DNA from: Streptomyces sp. SCL15-4
GTDB taxonomy: Bacteria; Actinomycetota; Actinomycetes; Streptomycetales; Streptomycetaceae
Length of the DNA: 64,000 nucleotides
Direction of reading: 5' to 3'
Assembly (NCBI RefSeq): GCF_033366695.1
Contig: NZ_JAOBTQ010000001.1
Coordinates: forward strand, 1,488,001 to 1,552,000
How positions within the stretch are numbered: position 1 is the stretch's first letter; the number at the start of each line of letters is the position of its first letter. A program made the position numbers and the translations under genes. The notes beneath the pieces were generated by a model that did not search any database, was not told the DNA's origin, and saw only the letters and a list, made by a program, of their open reading frames with translations. Of this stretch, positions 26,914-35,551 are shown one piece after another.

Positions 26914-28326
26914 TCAGTCCTGGGCGGCGGCGTGGGACCGGATCGTCGTCCAGATCCGGTGGACGGCCGCCTCGTCGGTGTACGGGGAGCCCAGCGCGGC
27001 CCGCAGGACCGGCCGGCCGTCGACGGTGGCGGACGTGCACAGTACGACGGGATCTCCGGTGAGGCGTTCGGCGAGGTCGCGGGTCCGTGCGTCGGTGTCG
27101 CGGCGGAAGACGACCAGGCCGAGGCGGTGCACGACGACCTCGAAGCCCGGTTCCGCCTCGATCAGCCGGGCCAGCAGCGCGGCGAGGCGGACATCGTGAC
27201 GGATCGTCTCCCGCAGCCCCTCCAGCCCGTGGGCACGCATGACGTACCACAGCTTCAGGGCCCTCATCGGGCGGCCGAGCGGCACCTGCCAGTCCTTGAA
27301 GTCGACGACGGTCCTCGACTCGCTGGCCGGGTTGCGCAGGTAGGACGCGGTCAGGCCCACGGCGTCGGTGAGGGCCGTGTGGTCCGCGACCCACAGGACG
27401 TCGCACGGGATGCCGGTACGCATCCACTTGTGGGCGTTGACCGCGTAGGAGTCGGCGTGTTCCAGCCCGGCGTTACCGTCGCGGAACTCGGGGCAGAGTG
27501 CGGCGCTGCCGGCGTAGGCGGCGTCCACGTGGAGCCACACCCCGCGCTCCCGGCAGACCGCGCCGATCTCGGGTACGGGATCGGTGGCGCAGGTGGTGGT
27601 GGTGCCGACGGTGGCGACGACGGCCGCGGGAACCAGTCCCGCCGACCGGTCCGCGTCCATCCTGGCGGCGAGCGCGGCCGGGTCCATCTCGTGGGTGCCG
27701 GGCAGCAGGGGCACCTGGACGGCCTCTCCGGCACCGGCGATCCGTACCGACTTGGGCACGGACGCGTTGGTCTGTGCGGTGCAGTAGACCCGGTGGCGGC
27801 CCTCCGTGCCGTGCGTGCGCCAGCGTCCTCGGGATGCCCGGTGGAGCGCCGCGACCACCGCGACGAGCACGGCGGACGACGCCGAGTCCTGGATCACCCC
27901 GCCTCCCCGGCCAGAGGCGTGCGTGAACCGCTGCGGCAGGGCGAGGGCCCGGGCCAGCCAGTCGCAGACCCGCTGCTCGAGTTCGGTCGCGCCCGGCGAC
28001 GACGACCACATCATGCCCTGCACGCCCAGCCCCGCCGTGACCAGCTCCGCCAGTACGGAGGCGGGCGAGTTGTTGGTCGGGAACCAGCCGAGGAATCCGG
28101 GATGCTGCCAGTGGACCAGTTGCGGCACGATCGTGCGCCAGGTGTCGTCGAGGATCTCCGCCAGGTCCTCGCCCTCCTCGGGCGCCTCCTCGGGGAGCGC
28201 CTTCGAAGTGGTGCCCGGCGGGCCGGACGGCACCACGGGGAGTTCCGCGGCGGCAAGTGCTCGCCAGTGGGCCGCGAGCCGCTCGGCGGCGTCGGCGGCG
28301 ACGGCAGGGAAGACCTCGTCGTTCAT
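26914..28326 (-). CDS. PLP-dependent group II decarboxylase (aromatic-L-amino-acid decarboxylase-like)
   Basis: 470 residues, ATG 28326. Matches the group II decarboxylase layout: PQLVHWQHPGFLGWFPTNNS early, GVIQDSASSAVLVAVVAALHRA, ATVGTTTTCATDPV, HVDAAYAGSAALCPEFR, and the PLP lysine in YAVNAHKWMRTG. C-terminal features FKDWQVPLGRPMRALKLW and EGLRETIRHDVRLAALL are characteristic of DOPA/tryptophan/phenylalanine decarboxylases. It removes CO2 from an aromatic amino acid to give the amine (tyramine, tryptamine, phenethylamine or dopamine); the substrate cannot be read by eye. No transporter or amine-using gene adjoins it, so it looks monocistronic. Confidence 0.92.
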   Translation of the reverse strand: MNDEVFPAVAADAAERLAAHWRALAAAELPVVPSGPPGTTSKALPEEAPEEGEDLAEILDDTWRTIVPQLVHWQHPGFLGWFPTNNSPASVLAELVTAGLGVQGMMWSSSPGATELEQRVCDWLARALALPQRFTHASGRGGGVIQDSASSAVLVAVVAALHRASRGRWRTHGTEGRHRVYCTAQTNASVPKSVRIAGAGEAVQVPLLPGTHEMDPAALAARMDADRSAGLVPAAVVATVGTTTTCATDPVPEIGAVCRERGVWLHVDAAYAGSAALCPEFRDGNAGLEHADSYAVNAHKWMRTGIPCDVLWVADHTALTDAVGLTASYLRNPASESRTVVDFKDWQVPLGRPMRALKLWYVMRAHGLEGLRETIRHDVRLAALLARLIEAEPGFEVVVHRLGLVVFRRDTDARTRDLAERLTGDPVVLCTSATVDGRPVLRAALGSPYTDEAAVHRIWTTIRSHAAAQD

Positions 28327-29019
28327 ACGCCGACGCTAGGCGCGGTACCTCCGGCAACTTCTTCCGCGCAACCCGTGGTCACCCGTACGAGCCTCCAGTG
28401 GCCGCCTCCGCCCGAACTGCTGCCCGCCTCTCGTGCCGCACTGCGGGACGGTGTCCGGTCTACGCCCTCCCCGCCATACCCGGTCAAGCCTCAGGACGCC
28501 GACCGCGACGCGTACTTCGGCCGTGCCCGCACCTCACGGGTGCCCACCGCCGCCCTCGCCCGGGCGCTGCCGGCGACCACCGCGGAGGTAACCGTCTGGG
28601 CCGGCCCCGCCGACCGGCGGGCCCTTCGCGGGGCACTGACGGCCTGCCGGCTGCTCGGCCCCCGCCACGGCCTGACTCGGCATCGCCGCCGTCGTCGTCA
28701 GCGCGTACGACGGCGGGGACGGGCGAAGACGCCTTGGGCAGGTGCAAGGCCGACCACCGGCTGTTCCTCGCCCTCACCCGGTCCGTCGTCGCCCTCCGCG
28801 ACGCCACCCGCTACGCCGACGCCGAGCAGCACCGGCTGATGGACGTTCTGGCCGCGGCCCGGCTGCCGCGTCCGGTCCCGCCGCGCGGCCTGGACAGCGG
28901 GGAGCGCAGGCTGAAGGGGTACACCCCACCGACGAACGGGAACCGGCCGAGTCGACACCCGGCACGGCACTTTTCCGGTTCCTCCCTCATGCGCGGCCGG
29001 GGCGCGGTTGGATGTCCTC
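28327..29019. other. 693-bp gap between decarboxylase and methyltransferase
   Basis: No gene with a start signal. Plus-strand fragments such as HRLFLALTRSVVALRDATRYADAEQHR (about 28757-28840; read as short pieces) and TSRVPTAALARALPATTAEVT (about 28540) look protein-like in different frames and may be debris of one deleted gene. I cannot name it. Confidence 0.35.
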
Positions 29020-29847
29020 ATGACCTCCGCCGAGCACGCGCGGCTGATGCGCGCCAACCAGGCGAACTGGGACGCCCGCACTCCGGTCCACGTCACCAGC
29101 CGGTTCTACGGCCTGGACGAGGGCCTGGATCCGGAGCGCTGGTTCGCCGAGTTCGAGTGGGAGGACCTCGGCGAGTTGTCCGGCCGGGACGTGCTGCACC
29201 TCCAGTGCCACCTCGGCACGGAGACGCTCGCCCTCGCCCGGCGTGGAGCCCGGGCGGTCGGCCTGGACTTCTCCGCGGCGTCCGTGACGGTCGCGCGGGA
29301 CCTCGCCGCGAAGTCGGGCCTCGACGTCACCTATGTCCAGGCCAACGTGTACGACGCCGTGGCGGCGCTCGAGGGCCGGCGGTTCGACGTCGTCTACACC
29401 GGCAAGGGCGCCCTGTGCTACCTGCCCGACCTCGGCCGGTGGGCGGATGTCGTGGCCGGGCTTCTGCGGCCGGGCGGGCGATTGTACATCGTGGAGTTCC
29501 ACCCGCTGCTCAACGCGCTCGGCCCGAAACCGGGTCCGGACGAGGGACCGGAGCTGCTGCTGCGCCACGACTACCTGGGGGGCTCCGGTCCGGTGCACCG
29601 GGACGCCACCCACACCTACACCGACGGCCCGGCCGTCGAGGGCGCCACGGACAGTTACGAGTGGATGCACGGAATCGGAGAGGTCGTGAACGCGTTGACG
29701 GATGCGGGAATGGGCATCCGGCGACTGCGGGAGAGCGACGAACTTCCCTGGCCGCGCTGGCCGCGGATGGTCCGTACGGACTCCGGCTGGTGGCGGCTGC
29801 CCGAGCCGCGGATCCCCCTTTTGTACGGCCTGCTGGCCGTTCGTTGA
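29020..29847 (+). CDS. class I SAM-dependent methyltransferase
   Basis: 275 residues from ATG 29020 (TTG 29008 is an in-frame alternative). Methyltransferase motif I is VLHLQCHLGTETLALARRGARAVGLDFS (HLQCHLGTET in place of the usual DxGxGxG, as in a Streptomyces subgroup), motif II follows with YVQANVYDA, and motif III is LLRPGGRLYIVEFHPL. The N-terminal NQANWDARTPVHVTSRFYGL is also typical of this subgroup. It transfers a methyl group from SAM to an unknown small molecule. Standalone. Confidence 0.88.
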   Translation: MTSAEHARLMRANQANWDARTPVHVTSRFYGLDEGLDPERWFAEFEWEDLGELSGRDVLHLQCHLGTETLALARRGARAVGLDFSAASVTVARDLAAKSGLDVTYVQANVYDAVAALEGRRFDVVYTGKGALCYLPDLGRWADVVAGLLRPGGRLYIVEFHPLLNALGPKPGPDEGPELLLRHDYLGGSGPVHRDATHTYTDGPAVEGATDSYEWMHGIGEVVNALTDAGMGIRRLRESDELPWPRWPRMVRTDSGWWRLPEPRIPLLYGLLAVR

Positions 29848-29934
29848 GCCTCCTTCCGCCGGCAGCGGTACAGGGCGAGCGGCAACGAGCAGCACGCGTG
29901 CTTGCCCTACTGCTCCCCGGAATGTTGCCTTGCC

Positions 29935-30456
29935 GCAGGGTGTGCGGCGGCGGATTCCCGACGGCATCGGGCTCGGACCCCTGGTGACCGATGAGGTCAT
30001 GCCGACCAGGATGCCGCGCAACGTGCTGCCCAACGGGCCGCCCTACGCCCGCAGGCGCGCTGAGTCGCTGGGCGGCCGGCTGACGCTGGACAGCGAGATC
30101 GGCCGCGGCACCGAGGTGCCCGTCGAGATCCCCGCCTCCCCCGGCCGGTCGGCGGCGGAAGCGGCGCACGTGGCGGCGACGGGACGTACGCGCCCGGTGG
30201 CGGGCTCGTTCGTGGTGGTCGACGACGAGGCGTTCGTCGCGGCCGTCCGTCCGCTGCTGGGCGAGGTCGCCGGGTCCGTCACCTTCCTCCGCGACGGCTC
30301 CCATGCCGCCGCCACCGTCGGGCGGGAGCGACCGAACGCCGCGCTGCTCGGCCTCAACATGCCCGGTGTGGACAGCTACGAGGTGTACCGGCTGCCGACC
30401 GCGCATCCCGCGACCGCGCGGACACCCGTGGTCGTGCTGACCGCACTGGACGCGGC
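29935..30456 (+). pseudogene. remnant of histidine-kinase ATPase end plus response-regulator receiver
   Basis: One frame carries [22 protein letters not shown], the G2-box end of a histidine kinase ATPase, then [17 protein letters not shown] and [15 protein letters not shown] with TPVVVLTAL, a receiver domain in which the usual phospho-Asp position reads LGLNMPG (Asn instead of Asp). The N-terminal sensor and dimerisation regions are absent. It is therefore a piece of a hybrid kinase, inactive both by truncation and by loss of the phospho-acceptor. It runs directly into an NRPS fragment. Confidence 0.55.
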
Positions 30457-30636
30457 GACGACCTCGCCGTCCCGCTGCCCGGCGGCGACATCCGGTACGT
30501 GGGCCGCGGCGACCGCCAGGTGAAGGTCCGCGGCCACCGCGTGGAGCTCGGCGAGATCGAAAGCGCGCTGCTCGCCCACACCGGGGTCAAGGACGCGGTC
30601 GCCGCCGTCCGGGAAGCGGCGCAGGTCCTTCAGTGA
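30457..30636 (+). pseudogene. NRPS adenylation-domain fragment (motifs A8-A10 region)
   Basis: Read from about 30457: [21 protein letters not shown], then [17 protein letters not shown] (core A8, R-G-x-R-I/V-E-L-G-E-I-E) and [13 protein letters not shown], stopping at TGA 30634-30636. A8 is almost invariant in non-ribosomal peptide synthetase adenylation domains, so identity is secure, yet only about 60 residues remain and no other NRPS motif is nearby. Codon use is native. It is a recombination scar of a lost synthetase. 30637-30821 is the promoter side of the next gene. Confidence 0.65.
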
Positions 30637-30821
30637 CGGGGCCTCCCCGACGGGAATGACGTAGGCGACCACCTCCGGGAAGTCGGTGTCCTGGGAACGA
30701 AAGTCGCCTGCCGGCCCGGGACCGGGAGCGAATGCGGCGCGCGGACGGGTACTCGCCCGCCGGGACGCGCCCTAGACTGCGACCGCTCCGAAATCTGACG
30801 ATCTTCTGGAGGGTGTGCACG

Positions 30822-31547
30822 ATGAACCGAGTTCTCATCACCGCTTGCGCGGCAGCGGCATTGGCCGTGTCCGGGGGCAGCACCACCGCCTCCGCTGCCG
30901 AGGCCCCGCCACGGACCACGCACGGCCCTTGCCAGTACACCCAGACCCCGGACGAGCCGGCGGCGCGGCCGGTTCCCCTGCCGCCCGACCCGCGGCACAC
31001 CCCCGCTCACGGCACGGTCGACACGGCTGTCCGGACCAGCCAGGGACCGCTCCCGCTGCGGCTGGACCGGGCGGAGGCGCCGTGCACGGTCCAGAGCTTC
31101 GTGCACCTGGCGCGGCACCGGTTCTACGACCGCACGGTGTGCCACCGGCTGACGGCGTATCCGACGCTGAAGGTCCTGCAGTGCGGTGACCCGACCGGCT
31201 CCGGCGAGGGCGGCCCGGGGTACGCGTACAAGGACGAGCTGCCGGTGGACCTGCCGCCGGCACCGACCGATCCGACCGGAGCCCGCCGCCTCTACGGGCG
31301 GGGTCTGCTGGCGATGGCCAACGCCGGGCCGAACACGAACGGTTCGCAGTTCTTCGTCGTCTACGGCGACTCCGCGCTGCGACCGAACTACACGGTGTTC
31401 GGCACGGTCGGTGCCGCCGGCCTGAAGACGCTCGACAAGGTCGCTGCCGCCGGCACCGAGCCGACCCCGCAGGACCCGGCCCCTGTCGACGGCACGCCCG
31501 CCCTGCACACCGAACTGCTCAGCGTCCGCCCGTCCTGCCGGTCCTGA
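30822..31547 (+). CDS. secreted cyclophilin-type peptidyl-prolyl isomerase
   Basis: 241 residues, ATG 30822 with CTGGAGGG upstream. Signal peptide about 1-25. Cyclophilin core: FVHLARHRFYDRTVCHRLT (catalytic Arg of the F-H-R motif retained as CHRL), CGDPTGSGEGGPGYAYKDE, GLLAMANAGPNTNGSQFFV and YTVFGTV. It catalyses cis/trans isomerisation of Xaa-Pro bonds and probably helps fold exported proteins. An extra acidic/proline loop (DELPVDLPPAPTDPTG) is typical of actinobacterial exported members. No operon partner. Confidence 0.9.
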   Translation: MNRVLITACAAAALAVSGGSTTASAAEAPPRTTHGPCQYTQTPDEPAARPVPLPPDPRHTPAHGTVDTAVRTSQGPLPLRLDRAEAPCTVQSFVHLARHRFYDRTVCHRLTAYPTLKVLQCGDPTGSGEGGPGYAYKDELPVDLPPAPTDPTGARRLYGRGLLAMANAGPNTNGSQFFVVYGDSALRPNYTVFGTVGAAGLKTLDKVAAAGTEPTPQDPAPVDGTPALHTELLSVRPSCRS

Positions 31548-31707
31548 TGAACGTGCGGTGCGGTCACCAGGAATCCGGCTGACGCCGTCGGCCTCGTCAG
31601 GGACCGCCCCCGGGAACGACGGCGGCCCGGACGGTGCCGCGTGTCCGAGCCGCCCCGCCCGTCACGCGGTCCGGTGTCGGTGTGTCAGGCGGTGGGTTCA
31701 TCATGCA

Positions 31708-31785
31708 ATGACGAAAAAACGCAAGCGGAGCGGCGAGCCAGTGCGCGAGCTGCGCAGTAAGGCGAAGATCGTCGAGTCATCGTAG
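31708..31785 (+). CDS. possible 25-residue basic micropeptide
   Basis: ATG 31708 to TAG 31785 encodes a Lys/Arg-rich peptide (MTKKRKRSGEP start). Codon use is unusually A-rich (ACG AAA AAA CGC AAG). No good ribosome site is present (GGTGGG is 16 bp away). It may be chance. The rest of 31548-31961 holds no gene. Confidence 0.2.
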   Translation: MTKKRKRSGEPVRELRSKAKIVESS

Positions 31786-31961
31786 AACGGGCCTGCTGTT
31801 CGCGCGAACGCGGAACAAACAGTAGACGAGCGGAACCGGGACCTGGACCTCGTCGCGGATGACGATACCCAGCGCATGGCACGCCGACCCGCTGTCGGCC
31901 TTGGGAGCCCCGCACCGCGCAGGCTGAGGAGAACCCGTGAGGCACGGTCGCGGCGCACATT

Positions 31962-33041
31962 TCACCTCGATGCTGACGCGCTGGCCAGGGCCTGCCAAAC
32001 CTCGGCTGCGGGGAACGGGGTGCGCTTGGTCTCCGTAACAAGTCGACGGGCGAAGCCGTCCATGACGACGGCGTGCGGGGCATGGCGATCAATGATCGCC
32101 GTGATCCCGGGAGGAACGCCGTCGGGGCGGCGGCCTGCGATCCATTCGTGCAGGAAAGTCCCGATTTCCGTGTCACCGCGCACGGCCTCGGGTAGATGGT
32201 GACGCAGCAGATGCCACGGTGCGTAGCAGCGGTCATACGTGAGGTGGTCGGCGAGGAAGGCGGCTTCCTGAGCCGAGAGTTCGAAGTGGCGGCTGAGAGC
32301 AAGCCCGAAGTCCGCGAAGTACACCTGTTGGCCGTCGGTCAGGAGGTTGGCGAAGTGCGCGTCGAAGTGCACCAGCCCGCGTGAACTCATGAACTCGGTC
32401 CCCTGCACCAGCGCGTCTTCCACCCACAGGTAAGAGGAGTCGCCTCCTGGCTCCGTGCCGGCCGCGTCACGGGTGGCGCTGAGCCAGGCCGCGAGTGTCT
32501 GAGGCACGTGTTCCAGGAAGAGCACCAGGCTGAGGGAGGATCTTCCGATGGCTTCCAGCCGATGACGTACGGCGGGCGATCCCTCCCAATGCGCGACGGC
32601 TCCCTCGACGCCTCCGAACTCATCGGCGAAGCCGGCAGGAGGCCGGTCCGGCAGAACTCGCCAGTGATACATGAGCGGGAAACCGGCGAACTCGTCCCCC
32701 AGGACCCAAGCGGTGGTCATGACGTGCGCGGCCAGTTCACGCCAAGCACCGAACCCTGCCGATCCCACCCCGTACTGGTAGTAGAGGGGGAGCTCGAACA
32801 GGTTGGCGGTCGAGCGCACATGCTCCGGCCGTAACTCGATGTCCGTCAGCGGAATCCGCTTGACGAAGACAGGTATCCCCGCGACCTCCATCTCGCCCCG
32901 TCTGCCACCGATGCCCGAGCCCAGTGACGGAGCGGCAGCCACCGCATCGCCGAGCCTTCGGTCGCTGAGCAACGACAGCTGTGCTCCTACGGCCGCGTAG
33001 GCGGATAGACGCGCGGCGGGGAGTGACTCGGTCTCATCCAT
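31962..33041 (-). CDS. protein-kinase-like/aminoglycoside phosphotransferase-like protein with a TTA codon
   Basis: 359 residues, ATG 33041 with AGGAG 7 bp upstream (an upstream ATG at 33083 lacks one). A kinase-like fold: PVFVKRIPLTD as the probable ATP-Lys strand, GLVHFDAHFANLLTDG as the catalytic loop (H-x-D-x-H-x-x-N), and VYFADFGLALS as the D-F-G metal motif. The C-terminus (YDRCYAPWHLLRHHLPEAV) is typical of a Streptomyces-specific family of small kinase-like proteins whose substrates are unknown. A TTA leucine codon at 32832-32834 (in the segment IELRPEH) makes translation dependent on the bldA tRNA, implying expression late in growth. Confidence 0.78.
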   Translation of the reverse strand: MDETESLPAARLSAYAAVGAQLSLLSDRRLGDAVAAAPSLGSGIGGRRGEMEVAGIPVFVKRIPLTDIELRPEHVRSTANLFELPLYYQYGVGSAGFGAWRELAAHVMTTAWVLGDEFAGFPLMYHWRVLPDRPPAGFADEFGGVEGAVAHWEGSPAVRHRLEAIGRSSLSLVLFLEHVPQTLAAWLSATRDAAGTEPGGDSSYLWVEDALVQGTEFMSSRGLVHFDAHFANLLTDGQQVYFADFGLALSRHFELSAQEAAFLADHLTYDRCYAPWHLLRHHLPEAVRGDTEIGTFLHEWIAGRRPDGVPPGITAIIDRHAPHAVVMDGFARRLVTETKRTPFPAAEVWQALASASASR

Positions 33042-33170
33042 AGGTGGCTCCTGCCTGACATCACACTGACCGCTGACGATCATGCCAGGCGTCCCAACGC
33101 GGCTCCCGAAGTTGCCGTCAACGGCGGCACGTGAGCGGAACCCCCACCTCCTGGTCGCTGGACCCTTCGC

Positions 33171-34729
33171 TCACGTCGTCGCGTCCACGGCCCGGTCGTC
33201 CAGCGGGTCGGCCAGGGGCAGCAGGACGCGGAAGGTGCAGCCCTGGCCGGGGGCGGTGTCGAGGGTGATCTGGCCGGCGTGGGCGGTGACGAGGGCGTGG
33301 GCGATGGCGAGGCCGAGGCCGGAACCGCCGGTGGCACGGGTGCGGGAGTCGTCGGTGCGGTAGAAGCGGTCGAAGACGTGGGCACGTTCGGTGGCGGTGA
33401 GGCCGGGGCCCTGGTCGGCGACCTCCAGGACCGCGTGCCGGCCGACGGTGCCGACGCCGATACGGATGGGGGTGCCGGGAGGGGTGTGGGTGACGGCGTT
33501 ACCGATGAGGTTGGTGACGACCTGTCGGAGCCGGGCCTCGTCGGCGTGTGCCGGGGCGGTGGCGGGTTTTCCGCCGCCGGGCCCGGTCAGGGTCACCGGA
33601 CGCGTGGCGTCCAGGGCCTGGACGTCGTGGAGGGCGTCGGCGGCGAGGGTGCGCAGGTCCATGGGGGCGAGGTCGAGGGCGAAGACGGACTGCCTGGCGG
33701 TACGCGTGCCGCCGGTGGCCGCGCCCTCGGTGTCCTCGTCCAGGCGGGCGAGGAGGAACATCTCCTCGACGAGGCGGGTGAGGCGTGCGGACTCCTCGGC
33801 GATGCGGGTCATCGTCTGGTCGACGTCCTCGCGGGAGGGTATGGCGCCCATGCGGTACAGGTCGGTGTAGCCCTTGATGCCGACGAGCGGCGTCCGCAGT
33901 TCGTGGCTGGCGTCGGCGAAGAAGCGCCGGGTTCTCGCCTCGGCCTCCGGGCGGGCCCGGAGGCCGAGGCGATGCGGCCGAGCATCTGGTTGGAACAGGT
34001 GGTCAGGCGTCCCACTTCGGTGTTCGGGGCGGCCAGTTCGGGAACGCGGTGGGAGTAGTCGCCGGCGGTGATCGGGGTCGCGGTCTCCTCGATCCGGGTG
34101 AGGGGGCGCAGTCCGGAGCGTACGGCGAACCAGCCGGTGACGCCGAGGATCGTGAGCAGCGCCGCGCCTGCCGTCAGGGAGAGGTTCCGGGTCTTGGTGA
34201 CAGTGCGATGCACCTCTTCCAGGGAGGTGGCCACGACGACGCTGCCGCGGGGCGCGGAGCTGTCCGGGGGGAAGACCTGGGCGGGCTGGGTCAGCGCGAT
34301 GACCCGCCAGGGGTGCTCGCCACCGCGCGCGGGCACGGTGAAGGGGCGGCCCCGGTGGGCGAGGACGGTGGCACGGTCGAGACGGGGCAGGTCGGGACCG
34401 CCGCCCGGGGGTGCGGTGCTGGCGTCGAAGGTCCTGCGGGTGGCGCCGGTGTCGTCCACGTACGTGACGGTCGTGTCGCCGAGCACGCTGAGGGCGCGCA
34501 CGCTCGGCGGGGTGCCGGCCCCGGACGGCGGTGCCAGCCGGGCGGCGATCTGTCCGGTCAGGACGAGCCGGTCGTCCACCCGGTCCTGGAGGTAGCCGCG
34601 CAGGGCCGTGGTGACGAGCAGTCCCGTGCCGAGCAGACCGACGGCGACCAGTGCGACGGACAGGCACAGCAGACGGGTGCGCAGCGACATCCGGCCGAGC
34701 CTCGCCGTGGGCGAAGGGAAGCGCCTCAC
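33171..34729 (-). pseudogene. sensor histidine kinase of an OmpR-type system, frameshifted
   Basis: Starts at GTG 34729, overlapping the regulator stop by 4 nt. First frame: membrane helix (LLCLSVALVAVGLLGTGLL), extracytoplasmic domain, second helix (LTAGAALLTILGVTGWFAV), HAMP (LRPLTRIEETATPI to LGRIASAS). At about 33935-33972 the frame breaks. The second frame continues RTRRFFADASHELRTPLVGIKGYTD (phospho-His), LRQVVTNLIGNAVTHTPPG (N box), VLEVADQGPGL (G1), FDRFYRTD (F) and GSGLGLAIAHALV (G2), ending at 33171. All kinase boxes survive. The break sits inside a perfect 18-bp inverted repeat, so it may be a sequencing or assembly error rather than a real mutation. Confidence 0.8.
33935..33972. 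repeat. 18-bp perfect inverted repeat inside the histidine kinase gene, at the frameshift
   Basis: TCGCCTCGGCCTCCGGGC (33935-33952) and its exact complement (33955-33972) around a 2-nt loop. One base must be added (or two removed) in this interval to rejoin the two halves of the kinase. Confidence 0.85.
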
Positions 34730-35466
34730 GGCCGGGGCTCGCGGATGACGTACCCGACGCCGCGGACGGTGTGGATGAGTTTGGGCCCGTCGGTGTCGAC
34801 CTTGCGGCGCAGGTAGCTGATGTAGGTGTCGACGATGCTGGGGTCGCCGCCGAAGTCGTACTCCCACACGCTGTCCAGGATCTGGCTCTTCGACATGGTG
34901 CGTCCGGCGTTGGCGACCAGGAAGTGCAGGAGGCGGAACTCGGTCGGGGACAGCCGTACGCTCCGCCCCGCCCGGGTGACGTGGTGGCTGTCGGGTTCGA
35001 GCTGCAGATCGCCGACGGTGAGGCGGGCCGGCGACTCGCCCCGGGTGCGGCGCAGTACGGCGTTGATGCGGGCGATCAGCTCCTCCAGGTCGAAGGGTTT
35101 GGTGACGTAGTCGTCGCCGCCGAGGCGCAGTCCGTGCAGCCGGTCCTGCCGGTCCTCGCGTGCGGTGACGAAGAGGACCGGCACGTCGCCGCCCCGGCCG
35201 GGCAGCGCTGAGCGGGGCTGGGCGCGCAGCCGGCGGATCACCTCGAAGCCGTCCATGTCCGGGAGCATGACGTCCAGGAGGACCAGGTCGGGGGCGTGCC
35301 GTGCGGCCAGGTCGAGGGCTTCCCGGCCGGTGGCGGCGGCGTCGACGTCGAACCCGGCGTAGCGCAGGGCGGTGCGCAGCAGCTCCCTGACGGTGGGCTC
35401 GTCGTCGACGACGAGCAGGTGGTCCGGGCGGCCCGCGGTGCGCGGGGGAGGTGTCGGTGCCGCCAT
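34726..35466 (-). CDS. OmpR/PhoB-family response regulator
   Basis: 246 residues, ATG 35466. Receiver: LLVVDDEPTVRELL (acidic pair), phospho-acceptor in VLLDVMLPDMDGFEV (Asp65), LFVTARED (Thr) and DDYVTKPFD (Lys). Winged-helix output: LRRTRGESPARLTVGDLQL, RLSPTEFRLLHFLVANAG, and WEYDFGGDPSIVDTYISYLRRKVD ending in the wing GVGYVIREPRP. Its stop overlaps the kinase start, so the pair is translationally coupled. The regulon is unknown; the streptophobe-type and MMPL membrane-protein genes directly upstream on the same strand are natural targets. Confidence 0.93.
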   Translation of the reverse strand: MAAPTPPPRTAGRPDHLLVVDDEPTVRELLRTALRYAGFDVDAAATGREALDLAARHAPDLVLLDVMLPDMDGFEVIRRLRAQPRSALPGRGGDVPVLFVTAREDRQDRLHGLRLGGDDYVTKPFDLEELIARINAVLRRTRGESPARLTVGDLQLEPDSHHVTRAGRSVRLSPTEFRLLHFLVANAGRTMSKSQILDSVWEYDFGGDPSIVDTYISYLRRKVDTDGPKLIHTVRGVGYVIREPRP

Positions 35467-35551
35467 GGTCGTGGTTCGCCGCCTTCCCGGATGCCACGGT
35501 GCCGCTCTTCGCGGGCGTTGCTCAACGTTCTTCTCAGGAGATCACATGGCC

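Noticed and set aside
31708..31785. Lys/Arg-rich micropeptide as a toxin or antimicrobial
   Set aside because: No ribosome site, no partner gene and very short; listed only at low confidence.
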